64,000 bases of DNA from Hyaloperonospora brassicae (GCA_947650285.1 CANTFL010000106.1:124001-188000), one strand, 5' to 3'. Counted from the first letter of the stretch, positions 1 to 12,278 are shown. The notes: generated by a model not told the origin, from the letters alone. Translations and numbers: made by a program.

Positions 1-3000
1 ACAACACCGTCTTCATACGCTGCATCTCTTTAGCCATCGATAATCGCGATTCGAAACATCTTTATAGTTATCGATTGGTGGATCGCATGCTATGGAGGCA
101 AATTTCCGACAATTTACCTTAGCCATATTAATATACCAACTTGGGGTTCTCAATGTCATGTTTCACTCTTCACGGAATTAGGCCCATGCAAACCTGACTA
201 CAATAACTTCGTCCCAGCCTGTCCGCACCAACCGAAATTATTCATACTGAGCTAAAAACAAATCCTGTACAGCAAGAAACTTAACCAGTCATCACCCTTA
301 AATATTTATAAGATTTACAGTTGAGCGGCCGCGAAGATTTAAGGAAGTTAATGGTGCGGAATTAGTGTCAGGGACATTTTAGTACTTATCAATTTCAATT
401 TGCCGTGATAATGAGTACTGCGAACGACCAACTTTGTAGCACTTATATCAAAAACCATAGGTGGACGTGTAAATGACTACCTGGTTGTATATCTGCGACG
501 CACGCGAAACTAACAACTCTCGGTGATAATGTGGATGCAAAATTCTGTTAGATGGATTCAGCTTATAGTTTTTTATAACTACACGTGCATAACCAGCGTC
601 CGAATAAGGATGAATTGATACAGCCACTGTATGTACCCGAACATTACTATAATATATTGAGTGGAGGTCATAAAGTTAGGCTCTTCACGATCTTTGGTTT
701 GTGCTACCAAGATGAGATCGCAAGCAAGGAAGTTGTCTGAAACGAATGTCGGAATTTCATTTGTTTATTTGTTTACCTATGGAAATTGTAAGTATAGTTT
801 TAATGTAAGCGATCGTTACTGTGGCTAATAAAGCGTATTAATATAATACAACTGTGATGCGATACGATCACACGCGACTAAATAATCTCGAACAGCCAAT
901 AGTTAATATCATATTGTAATTATGGACCGGAGAATGTAAACTTTGATCAGTGTCATTATTGAGATATAATCTTCAATTAGTCAAACGTAATATAGGCAAT
1001 ACAAGTAAATGTATCATCACCCTTTAAACGTTACGCGTGAGGATGCGTCTCGACAATTCATTAAATCATAATTTGATAAATAGAGTTGCTAATTGAGTCA
1101 TAAAATGATGGATGATATGCCATCTTAAATGATGCCTCCTTCAATCGCACATACACATGTTTTTGTTAACATCGTAGTACACCAGTCGTCAACATCTCGA
1201 AAATTGCTATACATATTTTCAGCTCAATAACTACCATTCGTGATTCTTGGATTTCTGAATGCACACATAAATAATAACCTTAAGAGAGAAATGTAGAATG
1301 ACGAAATGATTTCTCCGAAACTTGATTGCCAAGCATCACACTTAAGCACCAAAATTATAATGTGTTTATAAATATGGTGAAAAAACTTAAAATGAGGACT
1401 ATGAACTAGACGCTACCCTTTGGTTTAAAGCTTCTTCTGACCGGTCTTTGACTTGTCTTGAGACAAAAGTTTTGCTAAGTTGTGCTGGCATGTAAAGCAA
1501 TGATAACAAGTTGGCCATAGGTATTGCTGATCGAAACACCTCTCTGGTTCATTGATTGTATATATATATTATGAAAGCGGATAGTTTGTCGCGGTCCACT
1601 GATTACTTTATGATGGGAGCTGTGATTATCACTCACTTTTCGCCAACAACAACTCACCCCATATTTAAGTTAAATGTAAGTGGCCTATTATATGTGAATT
1701 AGACAGTAATAGTGCTCTTACTCAGAACCAAATATTACGTTTTAGCTGCACGGCCATCTATATTCGAAACCCTGCTTACGTGGCCGGCATGGATCGTTAC
1801 CACGAACATATCAACACTAGCTATGCTAGTCTAAAAAATGCGCGGGCTGCTTTTAGCAGACGATTTGCTTATAAAAGCTATATCATGACTATTCTGCGTA
1901 CTAGGCGAGTCGGATATAAGAAATATGGCGACATCGAAGCTGTTGCATTGCAGTGTCCATGCGCACCGAAATTCACAGCAATATCCGCATTTAACGACCG
2001 CAATTGTGTATAACCCCGACGTGGGACAGGATGTATGTTAAAATGATCTTCTTTCACATAGTTGAACAAGAAAGTCACTGGGAAGTTCAAGTTGGCACCC
2101 ACGATTACAATCGCGGACCTTTTACCGGCCAAGCAGTTCATATGTAAGGGTTTGCCGTGACTATAGAGCAACGCAAAGAAGGGTTTCAAGCTGAAGTTGA
2201 TCGCTAGAATTTACCCAAACCGTGATTCCAATGCGTCGTACCAATTCGCTTAACCACCCGTGGACATTCAGTATCTACACTGCCACTCTTAGCCACAAAC
2301 GCGCTGTAAAAATTAGTCACGTTCAGGTAAATGTTGTCTCTACTGCTCGTAAGGATGATGTCAGTAATCCTATGTTACGCACCAAGGACTTCGTCACATT
2401 GATCCGTATGTACCCTTTTCAGCACTCAGCATTGTTGCTAGATCCATCGATCTCGAGACTCATGAGGCATCAACAATCGCATTGATTGGCTGACTTCGGT
2501 GTGTGCCAAAATCGAATTGAAACAAAAACGCTCACATTGGTGGCGGAACATCACGGTGGCGTATCCTTCTGTCTGCTTGTAGAAGATGATCGACACGACG
2601 ATACCGCTCTCGTGGATTCGTCGAATCTCACGTAGAGATCGTAGAGCTCATTCTTTTCGTGTTCCGGGAACACTGGTTTGAATGAAATGCTGTAGGAGGC
2701 GTAGAAAGAGATATTTCTGACCAAACATAATGGGAGAGCTCTGGCCATGACTTGAACGGTTGAGCTTGGAGCGTACGCGCACCTATTCACTGTTAGTTTA
2801 GTATCACGTAAAATTTACTCTTAAAATAAAATTCTTTTTAACAACACATAAATAGCTAATCATAGAGCGAGAGAAGTATGCAGATTCATGATAAAAAAGG
2901 GGTAAGTGGTGGTTTGCGAAATATGAGTGGTGCAAAGCGGCTTCCTACATTATAGAATTAGATCGGACTATAGACAACATATATATATTTTTAACTTGGT

Positions 3001-3750
3001 CTACGATATATTTGCCGCACAAAATAATTTTATATTAATACGTCAGTAATCTGAATACGACATGTCGGAGAATGCAAACATAAGGCATCGCGAAATTCTT
3101 TATAAAATCCTACGCATAATCAAAAACTAAATTTGTGCTTGATAAAAATTGGACGCCCGAATATGCAAATGCCTGTATGCTTTATAGACTATACCACAAA
3201 TCGCGTAGAATCCTGATTCTGTTATAGACATGTATATCAAACAATGACAGTTGAGGCTTTAAGAGAATCCCAAATCATAATCATTATAAATTATACGGAT
3301 ACGTTGCTTTGAATACATTACATGTACCATAGCCAACGATTGTAGAAATCATATGACGTATTAAAAGTAGGGAATTTTTAAATTCACATCCCTTTTTCTT
3401 AGATTTACACCCTTCCTTCAAAATCTCATTTTTAAAGCCCTATTCATTTAATGATTTTATTTCTGACAAAGATACAGATAAATCACACTTAGAAAGCGCG
3501 ATTCGTCCTTTAAAATATTGCTGTGTCCTTTATATATTTGGATAATTAAAATAAGTTTAAAGGAAGGTAAGATATAGAGAAATATACAAAAGAGTAAGGG
3601 GTTTACCGTACTAATATCAGTTTTATTTTTGCGTGCTTTTAAGTAAGCGCTGTTAACTTCAGTATGGGCCACCGAGCTTTCTCTTTTGAAAAAAAATCGG
3701 TGATTTGATGCTGGTGCATACTCTATTGATTCTGTTGGTGGCTTTTCTCG
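1..3750. other. No supported gene; AT-rich intergenic sequence
   Basis: I see no reading frame here that I can assign to a protein family. Short open frames exist (for example 1780-2013 plus, 1878-2189 minus, 2222-2485 plus, 2551-2790 minus), but they overlap on opposite strands or are short, lack recognisable motifs, and fit chance or decayed transposon sequence. The stretch 1.78-2.8 kb is somewhat richer in G and C than its flanks and could be an old mobile-element remnant. Confidence 0.5.
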
Positions 3751-3751
3751 G

Positions 3752-4790
3752 TCAGCAGTTGCATCCGCACAATATCAATCTTGTGTGCAATAGGTGCGTA
3801 GACAATTGTATTGCAGTATTCAGCGCGTCGCGATGAGTGAAGATGGAATCTTCGTCTCCGTCGCTGTCGTCCTCGCGCGGCAAAGACTCAGAGGGGGCAG
3901 TGGCATCGGAGTCTGGTTCCCATTCTTTCAAGTTGTTGGTATACTCTAGATATTCGTCTGCATCCATTCCTTAAGATAAGAATACTTTGTCGATTACATC
4001 ATCCAGGATTGAGGGATCAGTGAGACAGACCGGCTCGTCTTTCCTATGGATAAATGCCGCCATAACTCCCGACCCAATTTCGGTGTTGATCCAACAGTGT
4101 TGAATCGTTTTAGGGCGCACCTCAGCTTACAATTTTACCACCATACGGATTGCGCCTAAAACTTCGAGCTTCTTGTCCTCCGTCCCTGCCGTCACTATTT
4201 CCAGCAGCCACTGCACATATTGCGCCTTGTACTTAAGCGTGAAGTTGCGAATGATGCCCGCGTCCATCGTCTGCATATAAGAGGTGGTATTTGGCGGAAG
4301 GAAGTAAATGTGTACGTACAAGAGCTTCAAATTGACATGTGAGATCGCGTGGTCTAGCAGCAGAAGAGTTTTTCGCCCATCTCATTTTTAGATTGAACGC
4401 TTTCATCCAACTTTCAAAGATGCCGCCAGTCAATCATGCATTTGCATTTGCATGGAAATAGACGGGTAGCTTACATACTTTGATGGCTTTAAAAGCAACG
4501 GGGGTTGAGGAATTGGTTGATCACGATAGGGTCCAGTTTCTCAGTCTTATCCATATAGGACCATAGCCCTATCGAAATGCGTGACTCATTTTTCTTCTTG
4601 CCACTCAAAGGAATTGTTGCCAGAGACCGCGAAGGAATCATGCGATATTATCGACCGTTTTCATCCATATTAAAAACATCGCACATCGCGTAGCCGTCTA
4701 GAAGGGTCCGGAGTTCTTGGCGCCGCTGGTGAAGGGTCTCTAGCTCGACTGAGGTCGCCTCGCCATGCAGTCGGTAATACTTGATACAAA
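3752..4790 (-). pseudogene. Decayed pogo/Tigger-type DDE transposase
   Basis: Read on the minus strand in shifting frames, this stretch follows the catalytic core of Tc1/mariner-superfamily pogo/Tigger transposases. In order there is a block ending FNMDENG (the first catalytic Asp of the DDE triad), then a SGKKKNESRISIGL-like strand, then YFLPPNTTS followed closely by MDAGIIRNF, which is the hallmark segment around the third acidic residue. A helical tail AIRMVVK follows. A last acidic segment (3752-3967), rich in Asp, Glu and Ser, resembles the C-terminal tails of this family. Frames are broken between about 4.3 and 4.6 kb and the second catalytic Asp region is disrupted by a stop. I did not find terminal inverted repeats or an N-terminal CENP-B/HTH domain. 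The copy is dead. Family assignment rests on the LPPNTTS...MDAGII signature. Confidence 0.7.
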
Positions 4791-4940
4791 AAAAACTCTG
4801 ATTAGAAGACACGAGCTAGGACACGTGGCTTACAATCGTCCACTCAGCCTACCCAAAATAAAGGATCGTTACTAGCAAATATGTGGTATGAGGTTTAATC
4901 TTGGGTGATTACGTAGTGTATGACAGATATCACCAGAAAT

Positions 4941-5073
4941 TGCGAGATCAACCATAGGTCGCGAATCCAACCATAGTCCTCAACCCGAACAATAGATCGC
5001 GGGATCAACCAGATGTCTTAGAGTTAACCATAGATCGCGTTATTAATTAGAGATCGCGATTTCAGCCCGAATG
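4941..5073. repeat. Degenerate 19-bp minisatellite, seven units
   Basis: Seven consecutive 19-nt units can be laid out without gaps, starting at 4941, 4960, 4979, 4998, 5017, 5036 and 5055. A typical unit begins CGCG, carries an A/T-rich middle with CAACCATAG, and ends in GAT or GT. Units differ from one another at several positions, so the array is old. It lies between the dead transposase and a gypsy leader fragment. Confidence 0.65.
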
Positions 5074-5179
5074 TGGAAGCATGAAGTCAGCTGCGTGAAT
5101 GTCAGATATGGAACTTGCCAAGGTATAACATGGAGCATACTTGGTGTAAGCCACACATGTTATTGGGAGAGATCTTTAG

Positions 5180-5614
5180 AACAAAAGAATGCGTGGCACC
5201 GGATGTTCATGGTACAGATTGGGTTTGTTGTGTGTTAGTTTTTCGATTTAATCGGTAAATACTAAACAAAGTCGAATTTGCTTTAAGGTACACGTGTTGC
5301 TATCTATTTCGGATTTGATTACTGGCCACCCGACGTCGAGAAATCTGCATACTTTGATAATTTAATACCCCTAAATTGTTTGGCCGGGGACCAACAACTG
5401 GAAATCAAAACAACAACTGCTTTCGGACGCAGAAATAAAGTAAAGGCGAACGGTACGCGATCGTGAGCCGGCTTATGTGGTCTGAAGGATTGCTAACAAC
5501 GTATCTACTTTGAAAATGGCGATTTCACAGATATCACAATGATTCATATCGAGCAGCTTACAAGGATACCCTCAATTGTGTAAAATCTTTTATGCGAAAG
5601 ACCCAACCCCAACC
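5180..5614 (+). repeat. Gypsy family-C LTR end and leader fragment
   Basis: The stretch around 5385 (AATTGTTTGGCC followed by a GGACGCAG-type segment and a GCGATCGTGAG-type segment) aligns by eye with the region preceding gag in element C near 32255-32340. It also aligns with the minus-strand fragment near 38440. The part left of 5385 matches the LTR 3' portion of those copies more weakly. The left boundary is uncertain, and no target duplication or primer site could be fixed. Confidence 0.45.
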
Positions 5615-5833
5615 ATGGTCAAGTTTGGCAATCACTCAAGTCCACCTGGTAGCGCGCGACTCTCCCTACTGACAGGTACACAAAGTGAGCAAACTTTACC
5701 GCATATAATTGGTGCACTCCCTACATTTGAGGTCGTCCAAACTCTAATGGATAATTCGGATCGACTGTTCAAACGAATGATCGCCACTCTATCACAATTT
5801 TCGTGCCTGACAGACCACAATATGCAGTATTAA
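5615..5833 (+). pseudogene. Gypsy gag N-terminal fragment, family C
   Basis: An ATG-initiated frame of 72 codons opens with a Ser/Pro-rich stretch (HSSPPGSARLSLLTGTQSEQ) that matches the gag start of element C at 32508 (SSSPPKRAQPTLPTGTQIEQ). A third related copy lies inverted near 38150. The frame then runs through a short helical segment and ends at a stop. No capsid core, zinc knuckle or pol follows, so this is an isolated 5' piece of a gypsy element with its leader just upstream. Confidence 0.55.
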
Positions 5834-6208
5834 GTACGATTTTCTAATGTCGTATCTGCAACACAAATCATCATGTGCTCTAGATTACCCACTATAATAT
5901 CACGACGAAATATTGTACTAATCACATAGTGGAGCTATTGTTAGCTTCATTCTATTTTTGCCTGAGTTTAACCGGCAAAATCTTTGCATAATAGTCTGTG
6001 TCGATATGTTCATGCATTTATGTAAGAATATCAGCATTTATAAGTGGACTACATAAAATTAAAATTAAACACCATTAAGACATATTAGGCGCATTTAATA
6101 CCGTCCGGAATGCACATTCGATCCAATTAGATCATCCCTGTATCGTAAAAGAAGTAAAGCTAGTAATAATTATTTGTTTATCTAAATGAGTACGTGTTGT
6201 TGTAGCAT

Positions 6209-6644
6209 TGTAATGGGGCATGCCTTGTGTCATTTCGATATAGGTTGTGTGCATTCAAGGTCTTGTTCACGTGGCGAGAAAGCGCGGCGAAGTAGGCAAA
6301 AATTTGTAATCTCTGTCTAGGGAAAAAGTAATACTGCATTTAGTATAGATTTATTTCTTTATATTACATCATTTTTCTTGTGCTAACTATATTTAATTTG
6401 AGTCACTTATGTGGGTTTCTTGCTCCCCTCCCATTACGCGCGTCCAGCAGCGATTACTGATTTAGTTGACCGATGTAGGTGTTGCATCAATTAAGATGTG
6501 AAGCACCCACGATAATAACCTTAGGGTAAGAATCCTCCAACAGTATCCCCATCTCGAAAATGTTAATTGAAAATTATCAATAAACGAAAATACTCAACAT
6601 CAATACTTTTATATCATTTTAGGTACCGGGCTCACCACGTTACA
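6209..6644 (-). repeat. Solo gypsy LTR (436 bp)
   Basis: On the minus strand the repeat starts TGTAACGTGG at 6644 and ends GCCCCATTACA at 6209. These ends match the complete solo LTR at 47413-47854, which starts TGTAACGAGG and ends GCCCCGTTACA. The conserved internal core (GGACGCGCGTAATGGG on this strand) is present around 6430-6450. No internal element sequence or primer site adjoins it. The flanking five bases, AGCAT and AACTC, are not a matching duplication, so the insertion is old or has recombined. Confidence 0.7.
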
Positions 6645-8123
6645 AACTCTACATTAGAGGAGTACATTTTCATATCCATTTTAAGTTTGAAAGGTAATTC
6701 ACTAAATAAAATTTTGGGTATCCAAATAATTATGCAATCGAGTCTATAAAAAAGAGTTAACAGATGTATATGTAATATGGTCTATAAATACTATTCAGGG
6801 TTTGTAAAACTTCTGCGATAAAAGAATTAGCGCGTAGAACACCAACCAGTTAACCGTACAAGTCTGGTAATTTGTGTCGGACACCTGATAATAGCAGTCC
6901 GGGTTATAACTTGTTTAATTTTGCATAAAATTTGTAGCTCACGACACATACGATCGATCTGCACCGTTTGCTATCGCAACAGAGTCGGAGTGTATATTTA
7001 TGAATATCATCTCATGCACCTTAAACGGATAAGGCCATATGTACACGCAGCTATATCCGATAGAAGTAAATCACAAAAAAATTATGAACATTCTACTCGC
7101 GCAATAGGCTCGTTCAGATCGATGTCAAGGCGCTTATTTTTAGACATCAAAAAAGCTATTATGAAATAAACTAATAAAGTATAGTCTATTTTGCGTAACA
7201 AAGGTTTGCCAATCATGGCGGTGTCAATCACATTTAAAACTAAGAATAATTAGCAATTTCCAGTACAGAGAAGTACTACTCAAAAACTGTACTTACGACG
7301 TGCAAGCTACTATGAGCCGGTGATGAGTGAAAAGAAATTTAAAGACAAAAGTATTTAAACTCGGCTTAAGATTTATTATAAAGCACTATAAATGCAACGC
7401 TGCTTATATCAGCAGATGATGTCAGTCCTTTGCTGATTTGACGCCTAATCGAATCGATGAATGCAAACAATGCCGGCCGGTAGCAGGTCTACGTAAATTG
7501 TTTATTCAGATAAAGAATCATGGCTACACGATAAATTCTATGTCAAAGAACCCGACTTAGACAGTCAACAATCTGAAAGAGATTACGGTCTATGTTTCAG
7601 TAAACAAACGATCTAACGAATTATAGCACAGAATACTTGAAATGTATCTACCTTAACAAGATTTTTTATAGATCCTTAACGATTTAATTGGCCTTTATAG
7701 ACACGTGTCGTATACAGAGTAAAATAGGAGCTGGTCTCTTTTTGTTTTAAAACCAAAATCTCAGACTAGATGTAGATATTCACGTAACTTGTGCTGTAAT
7801 TGTTTCTTCTCACATGATATGGAATTTTAAAGCTGAACTACGCCAGCTTCAAACAGCTGGTATAGTGTTTAAAGATCATTTTTCCTTGGAACGCATTCCT
7901 AAAGTATCTGAATAGGTGGTCTCAGTAACTATCCGACGTATATAACCGTTTCACATGCGATCTATCGAATTTGTAGCCAACGATATGTTGCAGACCGAGA
8001 GTATGCCACCATTCCCGGAGGCGTTCCCTGTTGTGACCGCTTTAATTGCAAGTTTATTGTCACCATCGCCACAGTGATGAGTTGGCGCAAGGTACGCCTC
8101 TAGCCCAAAAATCATGCCATTAA
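6645..8123. other. No supported gene between two LTRs
   Basis: Sequence between the two LTRs is AT-rich. A 82-codon frame (6921-7169 plus) and shorter ones show no motif I recognise. I see no RNA gene. Confidence 0.5.
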
Positions 8124-8561
8124 TTTACCGGGTAAGCACGTTACATCGAGTAATTATTGAGAAAAAATGGCATATAGTATTATTACGGTTAGTATCCTTT
8201 CCACAATTTTACGAATGTACTGTGATATGGTTGGGTAGACCGAAAGACTTACTTATTGTTGAAATTGTGACTATTTCAGATCACAAATGGCTGCTAGGCG
8301 CGCGCAATGGGTAATGAGTAAAAGTCATTCTACGTCAATATATACTAATATGAATATTCAGGACAAACATAGAACAACAGCTATGATATTACACTATGCT
8401 TAATACAGTCCTATTTTTACTACTATTGAAGGTTTAGTAAAAGTCGTGTACCCTTCCTCTGCGTTGTGTTTGGAGGTATCAGTGTACCGACCTTCACAGT
8501 TGTAAGTGATAGTCATTTTCATACTGGTTGTCCAGAGCGTAGTTACCGATTCCCCGGTACA
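8124..8561 (+). repeat. Solo gypsy LTR, diverged (about 438 bp)
   Basis: The internal core CTGCTAGGCGCGCGCAATGGG is near 8290-8310, followed by the downstream block CCCTTCCTCTGCG near 8450. The right end CCCCGGTACA matches the LTR end consensus GCCCCGTTACA. The left end, about TTTACCGGGTAAGC, aligns with TGTAACGAGGTAGC with several differences. No primer site or gag follows directly. Flanking five-base sequences do not match, so the exact edges carry an uncertainty of a few bases. Confidence 0.6.
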
Positions 8562-9240
8562 CTCACTAACCGCTAAGGCAACTGATTACACGTTGAGAGC
8601 GCGACCGCAAGCAAACAACTCATTATCAGAAGGAGCCGCCTATGACGAAGCCCCAACGAATACATACCGGTCTACCAGTTCAAAGTCAACTTTCTCTAAC
8701 AACAGTCAAAGTCAGCGCCTAGCTATATGTAGACACTCCACAAAAAAGGTAACGAACAATGTAAAGACCATAGTCGTGGCAAAAATATACTAAAACTCAA
8801 TTTTATTGAGCTCTAAATATCTATTTGTATGTTTGTCCAGAATGATAGCATAAGATAATGACGTATGATGACGTTTACTCATCACGCATTGCGCAGCGCC
8901 TAGGAGCAACAAATGAACCGTGATAGTCGCAACATCAACCAATGAGTAGACCCTTCGGTCGTCCCAAAACATCACTGTACTCCCTAATATTGTTTAAAGA
9001 ATAATTAACGTAAAATTTGTTGTTACGATTTGTGACAATGGTAACCTCATTGAGCGGGCTAACCAATTGTATCACTTCTTTTTTAACGGCTAGTCACCGT
9101 GTTAATTCTGGAACTAGGTGGCCAACCGTTATGCATTATTGGGACAGCTAGCGCTTATTCGTTCAGATCCATTTATTCCCTACCTTTCCTCGCATATTTA
9201 ACATCTTTATGCGGGATAACTTAAACAACGACAAATCCTG
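8562..9240. other. No supported gene
   Basis: The frame 8506-8793 starts inside the LTR and reads Ser/Thr/Asn-rich residues without a recognisable domain. I treat it as chance. Nothing else is supported here. Confidence 0.4.
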
Positions 9241-10890
9241 TTGCTGCTTCATCCTCTGTGGCAGACGATTTGGCGACCGCTTTTCGTTCTGTACCAGCAG
9301 CACATGTTCCTGCAAGCGCACGTAGTATTACACCACGTGCACATGATGCCTAAGAGGTGGAGGTTTTTTACTCTGCCAATTCAGATTTGTCTGACTCGAA
9401 AAAGTCTCCAGAGGCATCGAGATCACCTGCGCTGTCTCATCCTTTTTTTAAAAGAAATGCCGAATTCACGAACTTGTGACTCAAATCATTGTTCGTTTGG
9501 CAGCGGTAATACAGATGACGATGATGAGTATGAATACTCTTCTTTGACGCTTATTTGTTTGCCTACGCACGACCGTGTCGACGACGGCGCGAACTGTCGT
9601 CACTTTAAACCGTGGAGTCAATTAAGGTATCACGTTTTAGCGTGATTAGCTTGTGCCCTAGTGTTTGCCCAAACAGCTCATTTTTAGCTCGTCTCACGTT
9701 ACAAGCCAACACCATCGAATTCCACTTCAACCCGAGCGAGCTTCATGGCTTGTCGTCCAGCGCGATCAACATTCGTGCTAAAAAAGACTCCTATCTTGAT
9801 GATTTTCTAAAGCATCGACGGTACAATGGTAATCTATAACGGAATAAGAACTCGCTTTTGGCGAGACAGAAAACGTTCCTTCAAAATGTATATAATTTTG
9901 GACGTAAAGCAAGGGTCCACACTCTTGACGCAGTCCGCGTCAAGTTCGAGATATCTACACCAACTGGTGCAAGTAACCGGATGCATCGTTTGTCACGAGA
10001 AGCAAGCATTCCTTTCATCACATTGGATGACCCCTGAGCGAGTGGTGCCAATAACACGAAATCCGCAAAAAGGGAAGTCTATTCCCTAAGTTTGCTGTGG
10101 AGAAGGACACAACTCGGGCTTGGATCGGGACGCACTTGAAAACTTACAAGCCGTCTACAACACCTTGAAAGCTCGTGTTAATTAATCGTCCTGTAGACCA
10201 ATCGGATGATTCTCGTCGTAATGACATACGAGAACTTAAACAACCGCCATCAGGTGGGGTCTTGGTTCCAGCTTTTAAACGAGGGTGGATTTCCCCGCTG
10301 GCGGACATGGTTACTTGTCGGCTACCCATTATATACGATTGGGTCTATAAAAGCTCCACTTTAAAGTGTTTTTACCTTGCGAGTCCACAATAGGCTGTGG
10401 TCGAGATGGACAGACGATGTCCAGCTTAGCCGCCGGGTTTACAGGAGGGCTTAGATAGCCAAACCCAACTTTGAAATATTGATGAAAGACGTGAAACGCA
10501 AAATCAGTCATAGTTGCAGATCGGTTATGATTTGCAGGCGACGTGAGACGACTCCGAACCGACATAGAGAAAAATGGATCGAATTTCAGGTTTGCTCATC
10601 TTGCGAACAATCCCTAGTTCTGTCTTCTGCGCAAAGATCTGATTGCGGCTTGTTGCGAGCCTGCCTTGCTGGGGGACCGATATTTAGGTTTGGTCGATGA
10701 TCACAAGAATCGAGTTGGGAAACTTAAGCGCACCGGTAAGCTTCGTTCTCGAAAGAGGCCTCGTACTGATATTACGGGCGGAGACGACTCATGTAAAAAG
10801 TCGGATGGGTGCGCATCTACGGGGCAACATAATCGTAAATTTATTGCCATGACGGTACAATACACGAATCAGAACTATGTATCATGAAAC
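9241..10890 (+). pseudogene. Unassigned decayed coding stretch
   Basis: This stretch is more GC-rich than its surroundings, and plus-strand frames follow one another with short overlaps: 9241-9645, 9612-9839, 9826-10089, 10175-10393, 10479-10700 and 10666-10887. The first part reads as a Ser/Pro-rich disordered region followed by an acidic run (TDDDDEYEYS). The last reads as a basic tail (KLKRTGKLRSRKRPRTD). This looks like one protein of several hundred residues broken by stops and frameshifts, probably from a mobile element. I recognise no catalytic motif and do not name a family. It lies just beyond the 3' side of gypsy element A and on the opposite strand, so it is probably a separate element. 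Confidence 0.3.
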
Positions 10891-10999
10891 TATTGTACTA
10901 GTGCTGACCGTTGTGACTGGACGCCTAGGTAGGTCTTCCGTACTCGGTAACACTAGGTCGTTTAAAAAACTAGAAAGAGTATGTGCTCTTCTGTTCTCG

Positions 11000-12130
11000 T
11001 CTCCGTTTCGTTTCAATTGGTCCATTGCTTTAGCGATGGAGTCCTTAACGTAAAGGCAGACCGATTCTCAAATCATCAGAACGTTCAGTGATATTTACGC
11101 TGTTGTGTTGTTCACTACGCTTCGTGCGTACTGCTAAGAAATCAATATCTTCTTAAAAAAAGAAATATATTCCTATCTGACATGGTCGTTTCCGATGCTG
11201 GAACAATTCAGCATCGTTAACATCGCCTGATACATTATGATTGTCGTCGTTACTTCTAAGCTCGACTTCTTAGATGTCAAATTTGTCGATATTAGCACCA
11301 AACCTATTGGCGTAAGAGCAAATACGTGATAAGCAACATAGAAATTAGAGATTGCTTGAACAATCTCCTTTCTCCTTTTTCAACCCCGATTGAATCTGTA
11401 TCAGGGCCGTAATACGTGGGTGGCGTAAGCCAAGGGTGGAGTATGCCGTAGGTGAAGTAAGATGTGTCGTAGACGCATAAATAAAGTCAATGTGGCGGAT
11501 TAATTATCGAAAAAAACACACTTGACCTTGAAAACGATTTGGCGTGTCTGAGAAGTATCTGCTCGACGACAGGTTTGTCACCTTTCGTCTGATTATCCGC
11601 TTCCGTATGGTCAGCTGTTGGCAGCTTCATGCGTGCTCGTAGCGTGCGTGACACAAATTACTGAATCTGCGCCAAAAGCCGATGGTCTTTATCCGAGACA
11701 AGTTCACGGGGTAAGCCATGGAGTCCAAACAATGTGTAGATAAAGACACAAGTAAATCCATGTTCAGTTATCAACCCGTGAACAGAAAAGATGTATTATC
11801 TGGCTGAACCGGTCAACGAACACAACGATACATTTATTCTTTTAAAGAGTTGGGAGAATCGGAAGACGAATCCAATGGACACAAATTATCATCACACCGT
11901 CGGTACTGGAAGAGTCTGTGAAGATGCACGGAAAATGAAGGAATAGCCCCATGCGCTAGAAAAACTTGGTAAACGAATGTTATTGCACATAAAGCAATAC
12001 TGACGGGCCCTATGAATATCACGACTTCCTAAATATAAGTTTTTTTTCGAAAAGATGTCAAATAAAAGCATTGTAGCATAAATATAGGTTGAATTCGTCA
12101 CATTATACTGTTTAGACATCATCGCCCAGA
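11000..12130 (-). pseudogene. Gypsy integrase remnant of element A
   Basis: The minus-strand translation contains RARQYCFMCNNIR (remnant of the HHCC zinc-binding end, where a C..C pair is expected), then a QTLPVP linker. The catalytic core follows with FIYTLFGLHGLPRELVSDKDHR near 11690-11760, which contains the conserved SD of the second catalytic Asp, and MKLPTADHTEADNQT near 11590, aligned with the TADHPETDGQTERVNR segment that carries the catalytic Glu in this family. The catalytic Glu position is not preserved. An Asp/Asn-rich linker follows near 11250. Several stops and frameshifts make the product dead. Confidence 0.65.
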
Positions 12131-12183
12131 GGTGATTCGGTTGGATAGTTCGGCCATTCGTCGATTCCGAATTACTCGATTTT

Positions 12184-12278
12184 TGTCCCCGGGCAGGCTC
12201 GAACCGGCAATCAGACTCTTTATCGTTAGCGTACTAAACCACTACACCAGGGTACCGCCCTCCACTACACCAGGGGAC
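12184..12278 (-). other. tRNA-like sequence (tRNA pseudogene or SINE head)
   Basis: On the minus strand there is a polymerase III A-box-like block TGGTGTAGTGG (12239-12249) and a B-box-like block GGTTCGAGCC (12196-12205), separated by 33 nt as in tRNA genes. The 3' end reads CCCGGGGACA. Six bases of a matching 5' acceptor strand, GTCCCC, lie at the far side near 12273-12278, but a partial duplication of the CCTGGTGTAGTGG segment separates them from the body. The anticodon stem does not pair convincingly, so no isotype is assigned. It sits inside gypsy element A between RNase H and integrase, so it arrived by insertion. A tRNA-derived SINE is the simplest explanation. Confidence 0.5.

Noticed and set aside
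80..84. RREAE segment of the effector candidate (residues 80-84 of the protein, coordinates here are residues) as a dEER motif
   Set aside because: There is no RXLR before it, and the match to the acidic-EER consensus is poor.
4941..5073. CRISPR array
   Set aside because: The units are contiguous without unique spacers and the genome is eukaryotic. It is a minisatellite.
12184..12278. Functional tRNA gene
   Set aside because: The anticodon stem does not pair, the acceptor halves are separated by a duplication, and one T-stem pair is mismatched.
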